Assembly: GCA_016717725.1 (NCBI GenBank)
Contig: JADKFA010000001.1
Span: 186,001 to 250,000 of the forward strand
Reading direction: 5' to 3'
DNA length: 64,000 nucleotides
DNA from: Bacteroidota bacterium
GTDB lineage: Bacteria; Bacteroidota; Bacteroidia; AKYH767-A; OLB10
Numbering within the stretch: the first letter of the stretch is position 1; each line of letters starts with the position of its first letter. Shown one piece after another: positions 55,536 to 64,000 of this stretch. The translations under genes were made by a program, and so were the position numbers. Under the pieces are notes generated by a model. It was given only the letters and a program-made list of their open reading frames with translations, was not told the origin of the DNA and searched no databases.

Positions 55536-56489
55536 ATGAGTCTACCACAACCGATCATTGACCGAATAAAACTTCTCGAAGAGAAATATACTGCCATGGG
55601 GCAGGATCTTCTCAGCTACCTTGATGGATTATTGTATGCTGATGTATGTACCTATTGGGACTATATTCATATTGATACTTTACTTAGTCTTCAGCAACCT
55701 CGAACAAAATTTCCTGATGAAGAAGTGTTCATCATGTATCATCAAGTGACGGAGTTGTATTTTAAATTAGCGCTTCATGAGTTACAGCAAATCGTTGACA
55801 GAGGTCCGGATGCTACATTTATGGCTGCACGACTTCAACGTGTGAATCGTTATTTTGCAGTCCTCACCAGCTCGTTCGATATTATGGGTGACGGAATGGA
55901 GCGTGAGCAATTCCAAAAATTCAGAATGAGTTTATTGCCGGCTAGTGGTTTTCAAAGTGCACAATATCGTACGATAGAAATTTACGCCACCGACTTTATC
56001 CGATTAGTTGATAAAGATGTTCGTGCATCCTTTGAAGGAAAGAATTCCTCACTAGAAGAATTGTTTGAACATATTTACTGGAAAGCAGGTGCTACTGAAT
56101 TATCGACTGGTAAAAAAACACTTACGCTTAGACAGTTTGAAGAAAAATATTCGAAACAACTGATTGAAACGGCTCAACGTTTACAAACCACAAACATGTG
56201 GGCTATTTTTAAATCGCTACCACAAGCTGATCAGGATCGTGATGATTTACGAATTGCCATGAAACAATTAGATGTGAATGTAAATATTAATTGGCCGTTG
56301 GTACACTATAAATCAGCTGCTAAATACTTACAAGCAGATCCAGCTGACATTGCCGCTACAGGTGGTACTAATTGGCAAAAATACCTACCTCCCCGTTTTC
56401 AAAAAAGAATTTTTTATCCTGAGCTATGGAGCCAAGATGAAATGGACAATTGGGGCAAAGGTTGGGTGGACGAAGTGTTCGCGAAATAA
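55536..56489 (+). CDS. kynA: Tryptophan 2,3-dioxygenase
   Basis: This heme enzyme opens the indole ring of L-tryptophan with O2 to N-formylkynurenine, the first step of the kynurenine pathway. The protein has 317 residues, including DEEVFIMYHQVTELYFKLAL (substrate-side His), RLQRVNRYFAVLTSSFDIM and FQKFRMSLLPASGFQSAQYR (substrate-binding Arg and the PASGFQS signature). The proximal heme His is probably in the WPLVHYKSAAKYL segment. It is a divergent branch of TDO seen in Bacteroidota. TATTTTCG ends 4 nt before the ATG and may be a -7 box. No other kynurenine-pathway gene is nearby. Confidence 0.93.
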   Translation: MSLPQPIIDRIKLLEEKYTAMGQDLLSYLDGLLYADVCTYWDYIHIDTLLSLQQPRTKFPDEEVFIMYHQVTELYFKLALHELQQIVDRGPDATFMAARLQRVNRYFAVLTSSFDIMGDGMEREQFQKFRMSLLPASGFQSAQYRTIEIYATDFIRLVDKDVRASFEGKNSSLEELFEHIYWKAGATELSTGKKTLTLRQFEEKYSKQLIETAQRLQTTNMWAIFKSLPQADQDRDDLRIAMKQLDVNVNINWPLVHYKSAAKYLQADPADIAATGGTNWQKYLPPRFQKRIFYPELWSQDEMDNWGKGWVDEVFAK

Positions 56490-56498
56490 ATTGCCGCG

Positions 56499-56570
56499 CC
56501 CAGAAGTCTGTCCAGAACCCAGAAGTTGAAGCATAGCGAAATACTTCTGGGAAGGACTGTACTTCTGGGG
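56499..56570. repeat. Nested double inverted repeat (CCCAGAAGT / ACTTCTGGG)
   Basis: The inner stem pairs CCCAGAAGT (56518-56526) with ACTTCTGGG (56543-56551). The outer stem pairs CCCAGAAGT-CTGTCC (56499-56513) with GGACTGT-ACTTCTGGG (56554-56569). It begins 10 nt after the TDO stop. Identical arms occur at 36387-36418 and beside the tRNA (36550-36558). Confidence 0.85.
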
Positions 56571-56784
56571 TGGATTGGTGTCGCGAGGCTTCGCGATGGT
56601 AAATTGGTAAACCTCTCTACTTGGAAATTGTAGCGTGAAGTTTTATTGGGCTAAATTCTAATGATAAGCGGTAAATTTTTGTGGTTCCTTAGACTTTTGC
56701 AGCTTAATTTTGAATTTTTTCAATTACCACTTTAATTTTTTAAGATTGATTATCAATATTGTATGACTTTATTTGAATTTATAA
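56571..56784. other. Intergenic region between TDO and the periplasmic helical protein
   Basis: Beyond the nested palindrome there is a TGTCGCGAGGCTTCGC element at 56579-56594, whose inverted copy is at 57531-57546 on the other side of the next gene. The rest is AT-rich, has no credible frame, and leads to a promoter at 56785-56816. Confidence 0.5.
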
Positions 56785-56816
56785 ATTGGTTTATTATATA
56801 AACTACTTTATATTTG
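56785..56816 (+). promoter_or_regulatory. Complete Bacteroidota-type promoter (ATTG, N20, TATATTTG)
   Basis: ATTG (56785-56788) and the exact -7 box TATATTTG (56809-56816) are 20 nt apart, close to the consensus spacing. The ATG of the next gene lies 19 nt after the box. It is the best two-part promoter in the window. Confidence 0.6.
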
Positions 56817-56835
56817 CACCATACAAAAAAACAAC

Positions 56836-57510
56836 ATGAAAAAAATTATCTATTCAATCATCACGGCTCTACTTCTAGTAGGCACTTATCAAGAAGTTGC
56901 TGCACAAGCAGGGAATAATGTACCGTCTGAAAAAACGCGCAGATTTTTACTACGCTACATTAGTTTTATGGATACAGCAACTACAGCTGAGACTAAAGCT
57001 AATTTATTAAAAGGTATTGAAATGGTTGCGAACTCATCGAAATCGGATTGGGTATCTCAATATCATGCTTCCTTTCAAAATGCAGTATTATCCATTGAGA
57101 AAAAAGACACTGCAGAGGCAAGTAAGATGTTGAACAAGGCAGAAGAGTATATTAAAACAGCTAATTCCATTCAACCGAATGAATCAGAAATTGTTTTACT
57201 AAGAGCTATGATTAACGGAATGCGTATTGGACAGAATCCATCACTTGGAGCAATCTTAGGTCCAGATGTGATGAAAGGATATGCAGAAGCAAAAAAATTG
57301 AATGCAGAAAATCCGCGTGTATATTTAGTGTTTGCTGAATCATATATGCATATGCCAGAAGAAGCAGGTGGTGGAATGAAAGTAGCAAAAGCCAACTTGG
57401 AAATTGCTTTAAAGAAATACGAAAACGACAAACACGAAGATCCAGCATGGCCAACATGGGGAAAAGATCGCGCTCTGAAATTACTGGCTGAAATTGACAG
57501 TAAAAAATAA
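56836..57510 (+). CDS. Secreted helical protein (TPR-like), function unknown
   Basis: This 224-residue protein has a signal peptide (KIIYSIITALLLVGTYQEVAAQ) and an all-helical mature part with TPR-like pairs: AETKANLLKGIEMVANSS, WVSQYHASFQNAVLSIE, AEASKMLNKAEEYIKTANSI, SEIVLLRAMINGMRIG and NPRVYLVFAESYMHMPEE..GGGMKVAKANLEIALKKY. The MINGMRI..NP..GA..GP..M.GYAEAKKLNPENPRV pattern recalls a family of periplasmic Bacteroidota proteins of unknown role. The next two genes follow on the same strand (57 nt gap), so it may share a transcript with the membrane protein and regulator. Confidence 0.82.
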   Translation: MKKIIYSIITALLLVGTYQEVAAQAGNNVPSEKTRRFLLRYISFMDTATTAETKANLLKGIEMVANSSKSDWVSQYHASFQNAVLSIEKKDTAEASKMLNKAEEYIKTANSIQPNESEIVLLRAMINGMRIGQNPSLGAILGPDVMKGYAEAKKLNAENPRVYLVFAESYMHMPEEAGGGMKVAKANLEIALKKYENDKHEDPAWPTWGKDRALKLLAEIDSKK

Positions 57511-57567
57511 TAATACTCACTAGCATAATTGCGAAGCCTCGCGACAACAATTAAAAAAATCAAAATC

Positions 57568-58185
57568 ATGGAAAACGAAAAATCAATGATGAGTAACGAA
57601 GAAAGTTTACGCATTATCCGTTCAATGATTGAATCTACTAAACAAGATTTACGAGATAACGGATCCTGGTTCTTACTTTGGGGATGGTTGGTATTTATTG
57701 CTTGCATGACACATTATATTTTGATGGAAATAGGTTATGATAAGCCACACCTTGCCTGGATGCTGATGATTCTTGGAGGAGTGTTGAGTTTCATAAAAGG
57801 TTTGCGTGAGGAAAAATCACAAAAAGTAAAAACGCATATTGATGAATTCATGAAACATGTGTTGGTTGCCTTTCTGGTTTCTCTATTCATCGTTCTTGGA
57901 TTTATGTCAAAGCTTGGACTCAGTACCTACCCATTAATCATGATGGTCTACGGGTTTTGGCTCTACATAAGTGGCGGTGTTATTAATTTTCGTCCGCTAC
58001 GAATAGGTGGTATCATCAATTGGGTTTTGGCCATTGCAGCCTTCTTTGTAGAATTTGAATTGCAATTGGTATTGTTAGGAGCAGCTGTACTTTTTGGTTA
58101 TATTATTCCAGGATATATCTTAAGAAATAATTATAACAAAGCTGTTAAATTAAACCCGAATACATCAAAGGAAAGTTATGTTTAA
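57568..58185 (+). CDS. Polytopic membrane protein, partner of a winged-helix regulator
   Basis: This 205-residue protein has a soluble N-terminus (NEESLRIIRSMIESTKQDLR) and about six membrane helices: SWFLLWGWLVFIACMTHYIL, LAWMLMILGGVLSFI, HVLVAFLVSLFIVLGFMS, YPLIMMVYGFWLYISGGVI, GGIINWVLAIAAFFVEFELQ and LVLLGAAVLFGYIIPGYIL. I chose the ATG at 57568 over a start at 57529 because MENEKSMMSNEESL is a normal N-terminus. Its last 8 nt overlap the start of the regulator gene, so translation is probably coupled. This pairing is frequent in Bacteroidota, and the regulator likely controls the pair. The function is unknown. Confidence 0.82.
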   Translation: MENEKSMMSNEESLRIIRSMIESTKQDLRDNGSWFLLWGWLVFIACMTHYILMEIGYDKPHLAWMLMILGGVLSFIKGLREEKSQKVKTHIDEFMKHVLVAFLVSLFIVLGFMSKLGLSTYPLIMMVYGFWLYISGGVINFRPLRIGGIINWVLAIAAFFVEFELQLVLLGAAVLFGYIIPGYILRNNYNKAVKLNPNTSKESYV

Positions 58186-58468
58186 TGATCTCAATCCTTT
58201 ATTGCATCAACAGTTGCGCTTGTCGGTAATGTCATTGCTGATGAATGTGAAAGAAGCGGACTTTACTTATATCCGTGAGAAAACAGGTGCGACCGCAGGG
58301 AATTTGAGTGTGCAGATTAATAAATTGGCAGAAGCAGAATATATTCAAGTAAAGAAAAGTTTCAAAGAAAATTATCCATTGACAACATGTTCTATTACAT
58401 CGAATGGAAGGATAGCATTTGAAGAGTATGTAACTTCATTACAAGAATATTTGAAGCCAACTAAATAA
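58178..58468 (+). CDS. Winged-helix DNA-binding regulator (HTH_34 type)
   Basis: This 96-residue protein is a single winged helix-turn-helix: HQQLRLSVMSLLMNVKEADFTYI (helices 1-2), KTGATAGNLSVQINKLAEAEYI (recognition helix) and VKKSFKENYPLTTCSITSNGRI (wing), with a C-terminal dimerisation helix (AFEEYVTSLQEYL). It matches the small ArsR/MarR-like HTH_34 family. It overlaps the upstream membrane-protein gene by 8 nt, so it is probably an autoregulator of that operon; its signal is unknown. Confidence 0.9.
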   Translation: MFNDLNPLLHQQLRLSVMSLLMNVKEADFTYIREKTGATAGNLSVQINKLAEAEYIQVKKSFKENYPLTTCSITSNGRIAFEEYVTSLQEYLKPTK

Positions 58469-58559
58469 TTTCTTCTAAAATTAGAAAATTTACCAACTTT
58501 TGAACACTAAGAGCACGAGAGGCTCCCGGGGGGCGTGTTAGATTATCGCTTAATAGAAT

Positions 58560-58686
58560 AAGAGCACTAGAGAACACAAAAGATCTAAACTTTGTGTTTT
58601 CATGTGCTCTTGATAATTTTCTAAATTTTTCCTTTTAATTCAAATACCTTTTGTGACCTCTAGTGTCCTCTAGTGCCCTCTAGTGT
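58560..58686. repeat. Inverted and tandem repeats in the convergent gap
   Basis: Three 10-bp units (CCTCTAGTGT, CCTCTAGTGC, CCTCTAGTGT) run from 58657 to 58686. The segment CTTTTGTGACCTCTAGTGT is an imperfect inverted copy (about 15 of 19) of GCACTAGAGAACACAAAAG at 58564-58582. Inside it, AAGAGCAC (58560-58567) and GTGCTCTT (58604-58611) form a perfect 8-bp stem. It lies between convergent genes but has no clear T-tract. Confidence 0.65.
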
Positions 58687-58717
58687 TAAAAAATTGAATT
58701 ACCTAGCATCAAAAATA

Positions 58718-60001
58718 TCATTTGACAGAATATTTTTCTTTATATCTGAGGTAAAGCTCTTTTTGATAGTTATCCAAATCAATCATCCTCCCTTGCACAA
58801 ACGCCATCTCCACTTTATTTCCTGTCATGTCTAATGCATCACCTGATGAAATAAATAACGTTGCGTCTTTTTCATCTTCCAGTGACCCACATGTTTTATC
58901 TATTCCCAAAATTAGCGCTGACGATAACGTGATGCATTGCAAGGCTTCTTCTTTTGTTAAGCCATACCCAGCCACAGTTCCCGCTTGAAATCCCAAATTG
59001 CGCTGTTGCCAAAATCCTTCATCGGTGATACTAACCCTAATTCCTGCTTTAAATAAAATAGCTGGTAACTTATAAGACATATCAATATCATCATCTTCAC
59101 GATAAGGAAGAGCATGCGTACGCGTGATGATTACAGGAACATTTTTTTCTTTCAATAAATCCACCACTCTCCAACTATCGTTACCTCCTACAATCACTAC
59201 TTTTAATTTGTATTTATCGCCAAAGTTGATGGCTTCAATAATTTCTCTTGCAAATTCACATCGCACATATAAATTCATGCTGCCATCAAATAATCCTTTC
59301 ATGGCTTCTAAGTGTCTGTTTTTTACAGATGGATTTGATTTTGCATAACCAGCAGCATCGTCGAATTGTTTGTACAAACTTTGCATCGCTTTTTCATTTT
59401 TTGCTTTTTGCTCCGCTTCCGCGTCCGGTGTAGCCATTCGCTGTTGACGCATCGACGGCCAATTCACCCAAATACCATCATCGGCTTTTACGGTTGCATC
59501 TTCCCAATTCCATGCATCCAATTGCACCACCGATGAACTACCAGAAAGTAATCCGCCTTGTGGTGCCACCTGTGCCATCAATACACCATTATCACGCACT
59601 GTTGGGATCACTCTTGAATCTGGATTGTAAGCAATCAGTGTTCGCGCACTTGGATTAATACTTCCACTTTCTCTATAATCATTGGTAGCACGTACCGCCT
59701 CTAAGTCACTCAATCCTAAAATGGAATTTAAGGCGATGAAACCAGGATAGGCATGTTTGTCGTTCACATAGATTATAGTATCGAACGCTTTTGGATCAGG
59801 TTTATACCCCTTGGCATCCATCACGAAACTTAGTTTCCCTCCTGTAATTCCAATTGCACTCATCGGTATCATTTGTCCATTGCCAATATGCGCTGTTGCA
59901 CCTAATAATAATATGCGTTGCTTATTTGTTGTTGCTGGTGTGGGACGTTGTGCCATCACCGCTTGAGAAATCAATAATAGAAATATGAATATCTTTTTCA
60001 T
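58718..60001 (-). CDS. Secreted amidohydrolase-like protein lacking the HxH motif
   Basis: This 427-residue protein has a signal peptide (KKIFIFLLLISQAVMAQ) and an imidazolonepropionase-type amidohydrolase fold. The usual PGFIDSHTH metal site reads PGFIALNSILG, so both first-strand His ligands are missing. Other family segments remain: LEAVRATNDYRESGSINPSARTLIAYN, VVQLDAWNWEDATV, TRTHALPYREDDD and GLTKEEALQCITLSSALILGI. From memory, such HxH-less versions are usually encoded next to a full amidohydrolase, as here (60013-63041, 11 nt upstream). It may be a catalytically inactive partner in a periplasmic complex, which is inference. Confidence 0.88.
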   Translation of the reverse strand: MKKIFIFLLLISQAVMAQRPTPATTNKQRILLLGATAHIGNGQMIPMSAIGITGGKLSFVMDAKGYKPDPKAFDTIIYVNDKHAYPGFIALNSILGLSDLEAVRATNDYRESGSINPSARTLIAYNPDSRVIPTVRDNGVLMAQVAPQGGLLSGSSSVVQLDAWNWEDATVKADDGIWVNWPSMRQQRMATPDAEAEQKAKNEKAMQSLYKQFDDAAGYAKSNPSVKNRHLEAMKGLFDGSMNLYVRCEFAREIIEAINFGDKYKLKVVIVGGNDSWRVVDLLKEKNVPVIITRTHALPYREDDDIDMSYKLPAILFKAGIRVSITDEGFWQQRNLGFQAGTVAGYGLTKEEALQCITLSSALILGIDKTCGSLEDEKDATLFISSGDALDMTGNKVEMAFVQGRMIDLDNYQKELYLRYKEKYSVK

Positions 60002-60012
60002 CGTATGTTGAA

Positions 60013-63000
60013 TTAATGAGGTGCGTTTTCCATATCGTTACAATGGTATTCTTCATGAGGTGCACTTCCTCCCTTTTGAATAGGTCCACCAGCTGCTTTA
60101 TCATCTTGCATTTTTTTAATGATGCGTTGACGTTCTGATTGAATATCGTTGCGAAGTTGTTCGTCACGTTTCAAATCATAATAGCAAATTCCATCTACAA
60201 ATGTCTTCACTGGTTTTGAATAAACCGATAATGGCGGACCATTCCACAACACTATATCGGCATCTTTTCCTATTTTAATACTTCCTACCTGATCACTTAT
60301 ATGCAATAATTTCGCGGGATTCAACGTAACAAATTTCAGTGCTTCTTCCTCCGATACATTTCCATATTTGCAAGCTTTTGCAGCTTCCTGATTTAACCGT
60401 CGTGCCATTTCTGCATCATCGCTATTAAATCCTGTTACTATTCCAATATTATGCATTATTGCTCCATTATACGGAATGGCGTCAATCACTTCATACTTGT
60501 ACGCCCACCAATCGGAAAAAGTAGATGCTCCTACTCCATGCGCCTTCATTTTATCGGCTACTTTATAACCTTCCAAAATATGCGTGAACGTATTCACACG
60601 AAATTGAAATGAATCAGCAACATGCATCAACATATTTATTTCACCTTGTTGGTAGCTATGACAAGTGATGAATCTTTTCTTATTTAATATTTCAGCCAAG
60701 GCATCCAATTCTAAATCGCGGCGAGGTGCGATGCCTTTCGATTTGCTTGCGTTGAATTTTTTCCAAGTTGCATCGTATTCTTTAGCTCTCGTAAACGCAT
60801 CCATGTAAATTTGCTCTACTCCCATTCGTGTTTGCGGATAGCGAGTAACGTTATTATCGCCCCAGTTCGATTGTTTTACATTTTCTCCCAAAGCAAATTT
60901 TATGAAACCATCTGCTCCCTTAAACTTCATTTCTTCCGCTGTTTGTCCCCAACGCAATTTTATTAAGATGGTTTGACCGCCAATGGCATTTGCACTTCCA
61001 TGTAATAAATGCGAAGTGGTAACGCCTCCTGCTAACTGTCTGTAAATATTGATATCATCTGGATTAATTACGTCTCCAATGCGCACTTCCGATGTTACAC
61101 TTTGAGTTCCTTCATTTACTCCTTCGTTGATGGCAATATGTGAATGCTCGTCGATGATTCCCGGAGTCAGGTGCATTCCAGTACCATCAATCATTTCCAT
61201 TCCATCATATTTAACTTTATCGGTATCACTGAACTTTCCAACGGCAACAATTTTTCCGTCTTTCATGATCACATCTGCATTTTGCAAAATTCCTTGTTCT
61301 TCGCATGTCCATACCGTTACATTTTTAATCCAAACGCTTCCTGCCGATGGGATATCCGCTTTCGATTTCCATCCGTAAGCCATGTTCGGAAGCCATGTTT
61401 GTGGCATCACAAATGCAGAATCCTTTTTGGTGGTATCTTTCTTTGCTTCTGATGGGCCCATTTTCTCCGCCGACCAAGTCATCCATTTCCCGTCTGGATT
61501 TTGTGCTTGACCGCTGATGCGACTACCGTTCAAATTAAAACTTCCATTCAATCGATACGCTCCTTTTCCTTTCTTCGGTTCAAAACGAAATGTCCATTGT
61601 GAGTTAAAAGAAGTGGCTTCCACTTTTACCTTGATGGTATCGCGAACCAAAGTCCACTCAGGTGCAAATTGATCACCACTCGCAGATAAATTCCATCCTT
61701 GCAACGTATCTAAAGTTAACTTGTATTTATTTCGAATCTCAATACTATCTGGATTTTTGATGATGTATCGCTCTCCAGAAATCCAGTGCTCCACAATTAC
61801 ATTTTCTTTTTCGAAATAATCTTTTGTGCAGATAAAAAAGTTAGCTAGCATTCCTGATTTCAATGATCCCACTTGATTCTCGATGCCTAATAACTTTGCA
61901 GGAAGTGTAGTCAACGCCTTCAATGCTTGGTCTTTCGACAAACCACACTTCAACGCTTTTTGCAATGCAGATGGAAATTCCTTCTTTTCCTTTAATCCAT
62001 CTGTTGTTAAAACAAAATTAACGCCTGCTTTTTCTAACACGCTCGCATTTGCTGGGGCCATTTCCCAATGACGCAAATCGTCCAAGTTAATATTTAATGC
62101 ATCAAAAGGATTTGAAACATCATATGCTTTTGGAAAATTTAGTGTAACGATGAATGTCGATTTACTCTTCGCAATTTCATCCACACGTTTGTACTCATCA
62201 CCTCCTCCGCGAATACAATAATTTTGACCAAACTCTTTTCCAATTAGATTTGCTCTTAATGCAGAACGATAATCATTCACTTCAAAAAGTTGCAGTAAAT
62301 TTTGATTCGCATTCCATGCCGCTAAGGAAATATCAAAATCTTTTTCCTTCGCATAATTATACCATTGTGCATCCAAATACGTTTGGCGAATCAAAGCAAT
62401 ACTACCCATCAAAGAAGAGGGATAATCTTGCGTTGATGTTCCTTTATTAAATGAAAGAGCATTTACTGCTTTGTCTTTTAAAATAAGTTTATGGATATCG
62501 CCATCGCCCATCAACACAACAGCTCCTGTTCCTCTCGCAATACCATCTTTCTGTAATGACAAGCCAATACCAAAACCAAGTTTACGAAATTCTTGTGCTT
62601 CTTTGCATTAGCAACGAAAGCCACATACGCATCAAATTCCGGATGAATCGCTTGATTCCAGCTAGTAGCTCCTGCCGCAGTCGACTCCGCTTGCGGTTTG
62701 CGCTCACGACGATTTACGGGTGCTGCGATCTTCGTATCTGCCTGACCGTAGTCGGTGTAAGCATCGATAAAAGAAGGATAAATATATTGTCCTTGCACAT
62801 CATAAACGATAGCATCCGAAGGAATATTAATTGCATTTCCAACACCAATCACTTTACCTTTTTGGATAAGCAAGGTAGCGTCCTTCAACATATTTCCGGG
62901 TTCAATGACAATGTTGGCATGCTTAAAAGCATAAACCAATTCACGTTCATCGGCAAGGCCAATAACGGGTTGGGTAGATTGCGCATGAAGAGATTGAATC

Positions 63001-63041
63001 CCAAAAAACAACGTGCATAACAATGTTAGTATTTTTTTCAT
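60013..63041 (-). CDS. Secreted double-domain amidohydrolase with one frameshift
   Basis: After repair the product has 1009 residues: a signal peptide (KKILTLLCTLFFGIQSLHAQ), an N-terminal amidohydrolase-like half without HxH (YIYPSFIDAYTDYG, about 25-420) and a C-terminal half with an intact metal site (LTPGIIDEHSHIAINEG, FITCHSYQQGEI, TFTHILEGYKV, and Asp in TGFNSDDAEMAR). The substrate is probably a cyclic amide or small peptide derivative but cannot be read. The break near 62608 (AAGAATTT needs one more A) splits it into pieces 62511-63062 and 60013-62562; the repaired text is KLGFGIGLSLQKDGIARGTG. The start is the ATG at 63039-63041. It is co-transcribed with the next gene. Confidence 0.85.
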
Positions 63042-63137
63042 GGGGATATGAGGGCAGGGCAACGAAGGTAATAGTTTTATAAGCGTAAGGGATTCCTCCC
63101 ACTCAAAAAAATGAGGTAGGAGAATTAACTGCCAACC

Positions 63138-64000
63138 ATGAACTCAGCCGAGCTAAGAAACTCTCAAGAAGCGTCATTTCAATTGTTTCGACTTCCGAAA
63201 GAAAAGATTGTCCTCGACTTTGTGGTTCAAAAGTTAGGCGAAGGAGCGAGTCCCGAACGCTATGAAATCTTAGAATCGGTGCTGGACATGTACCGTACTT
63301 CCACGGGCTTCGACCCTTTTGCGCTATCGAAAGGGCGCTTCAAACGACTTAAAGCAGCCGAATTCAGAGCTTCCCTTTTTGAGCTTGACAAAGAAATTGG
63401 CCAACTGATTTCAAGCGATGAATACAAACAATTTATTGCTGAAAAATCAAATTTCACACCGCTCTTCAAAGAATATGTGGAGCTCGGACAAGCCATTCAA
63501 ATTCATCCTGCACTTTCCCTAACCAGCGAATTAGAATCGTTTGAAGCCAAATGCGAAAATGCGGAATCGGAAGAAATATTATTGTGCTTATATCGACAAC
63601 AAACCCATTTTTTAGAAGTAGTACATCAAGGTGACGGAATCGAAAAATTTATTGAGAAGTACGATACGTTAGTGGAGCGACAAAGTCAACGCCAGCGTGA
63701 AGTTCGTTTAGGTTTTGAATTAATTCGATTGGAGCAATCGGCCGACAAAGGACAACAACAAGAAGAACAAGTTGTAAAAGTATATGAAGAATTGGGAGTG
63801 CTCCTTACCTTGGCTTCCTCAACACTTAATAAATACCAGCTACTTTTAAAAATAATACGTGCAAGCCTACTAACGGCATCGCCATACCGTTATTTAGCTA
63901 CTTACCTCGACTACCTCCAATCATCACATCAAGAGATCCTACTCTTTCTTCCAGAAGCAAAGCGAAAAATCTTTACAGTACTTGCGCAATACAGCGTTTC
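63138..64000 (+). CDS. Hypothetical helical protein, C-terminus outside window
   Basis: The frame is open from the ATG at 63138 (NSAELRNSQEASFQLF) to the window edge, with 287 complete codons. The protein has no signal peptide and is almost wholly helical, rich in Glu, Gln, Leu and Lys, with segments such as KEKIVLDFVVQKLGEGASP, FALSKGRFKRLKAAEFRASLF and LYRQQTHFLEVVHQGDGIEKF. I do not recognise the family. It is transcribed away from the amidohydrolase operon. The codon use looks like its neighbours. Confidence 0.75.
   Translation, partial: MNSAELRNSQEASFQLFRLPKEKIVLDFVVQKLGEGASPERYEILESVLDMYRTSTGFDPFALSKGRFKRLKAAEFRASLFELDKEIGQLISSDEYKQFIAEKSNFTPLFKEYVELGQAIQIHPALSLTSELESFEAKCENAESEEILLCLYRQQTHFLEVVHQGDGIEKFIEKYDTLVERQSQRQREVRLGFELIRLEQSADKGQQQEEQVVKVYEELGVLLTLASSTLNKYQLLLKIIRASLLTASPYRYLATYLDYLQSSHQEILLFLPEAKRKIFTVLAQYSV

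Noticed and set aside
1..64000. Insertion sequence, prophage, integron or toxin-antitoxin locus
   Set aside because: No transposase, integrase, phage structural gene, or small toxin-antitoxin pair could be recognised in any frame. The repeats seen are short and non-coding.

Overview
The window is AT-rich chromosomal DNA from a member of the Bacteroidota. The evidence is: at least eight secreted proteins ending in type IX secretion system (T9SS) type A C-terminal domains (YPNP start, GxY near the end), two TonB-dependent receptors, Bacteroidota -7 promoter boxes (TAnnTTTG), little sign of Shine-Dalgarno sites, and several families known mainly from this phylum. The class cannot be fixed from sequence reading alone. 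No transposase, integrase, phage or CRISPR array is visible.

Layout. 1-3.9 kb: a TonB receptor cut by the left edge, a small acidic protein and a secreted M28 peptidase. 3.9-4.6 kb: a sink of non-coding repeats. 4.6-10 kb (minus): a T9SS cargo protein, a large T9SS cargo gene broken by many one-base indels, and a small secreted protein. 10.2-13.7 kb: an outer-membrane barrel, ubiX, a 63-residue protein, queG and ruvB. 14-22.5 kb: one 2831-residue secreted protein with a subtilase-like domain and an unusual RALVN[AG] hexapeptide array. 22.6-30 kb: a WD40 protein, T9SS cargo, a rhomboid protease, methylmalonyl-CoA epimerase, a beta-helix T9SS protein and a HAD phosphatase. 30.1-36.2 kb: a 2019-residue T9SS protein with propeller, beta-helix, dockerin-like and cohesin-like parts. 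36.2-40 kb: palindromic repeats, a tRNA with CAU anticodon, kbl, a T9SS protein and a collagen-like lipoprotein. 40.2-45.7 kb: a second heavily frameshifted secreted gene (sortilin-like propeller). 46-53 kb: dprA, a TonB receptor with a small HEXXH protein, an ABC-2 exporter pair and a membrane zinc peptidase. 53.3-58.5 kb: a T9SS repeat protein, tryptophan 2,3-dioxygenase, a periplasmic helical-repeat protein, and a membrane protein with a winged-helix regulator. 58.7-63 kb: two amidohydrolase-family genes. 63.1 kb to the end: an unknown helical protein cut by the right edge.

How it works together. Housekeeping genes (ruvB, queG, dprA, kbl, mce, ubiX, TDO) are scattered among large surface or secreted proteins that would be exported by Sec and then T9SS, though no T9SS machinery gene lies here. 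Two features stand out. First, one-base indels, mostly in short homopolymers, cluster in particular genes while 8.5-kb and 6.1-kb frames stay open, so local assembly error and real gene decay both need testing. Second, TAnnTTTG boxes lie only 4-7 nt from several start codons, which predicts leaderless or nearly leaderless mRNAs.
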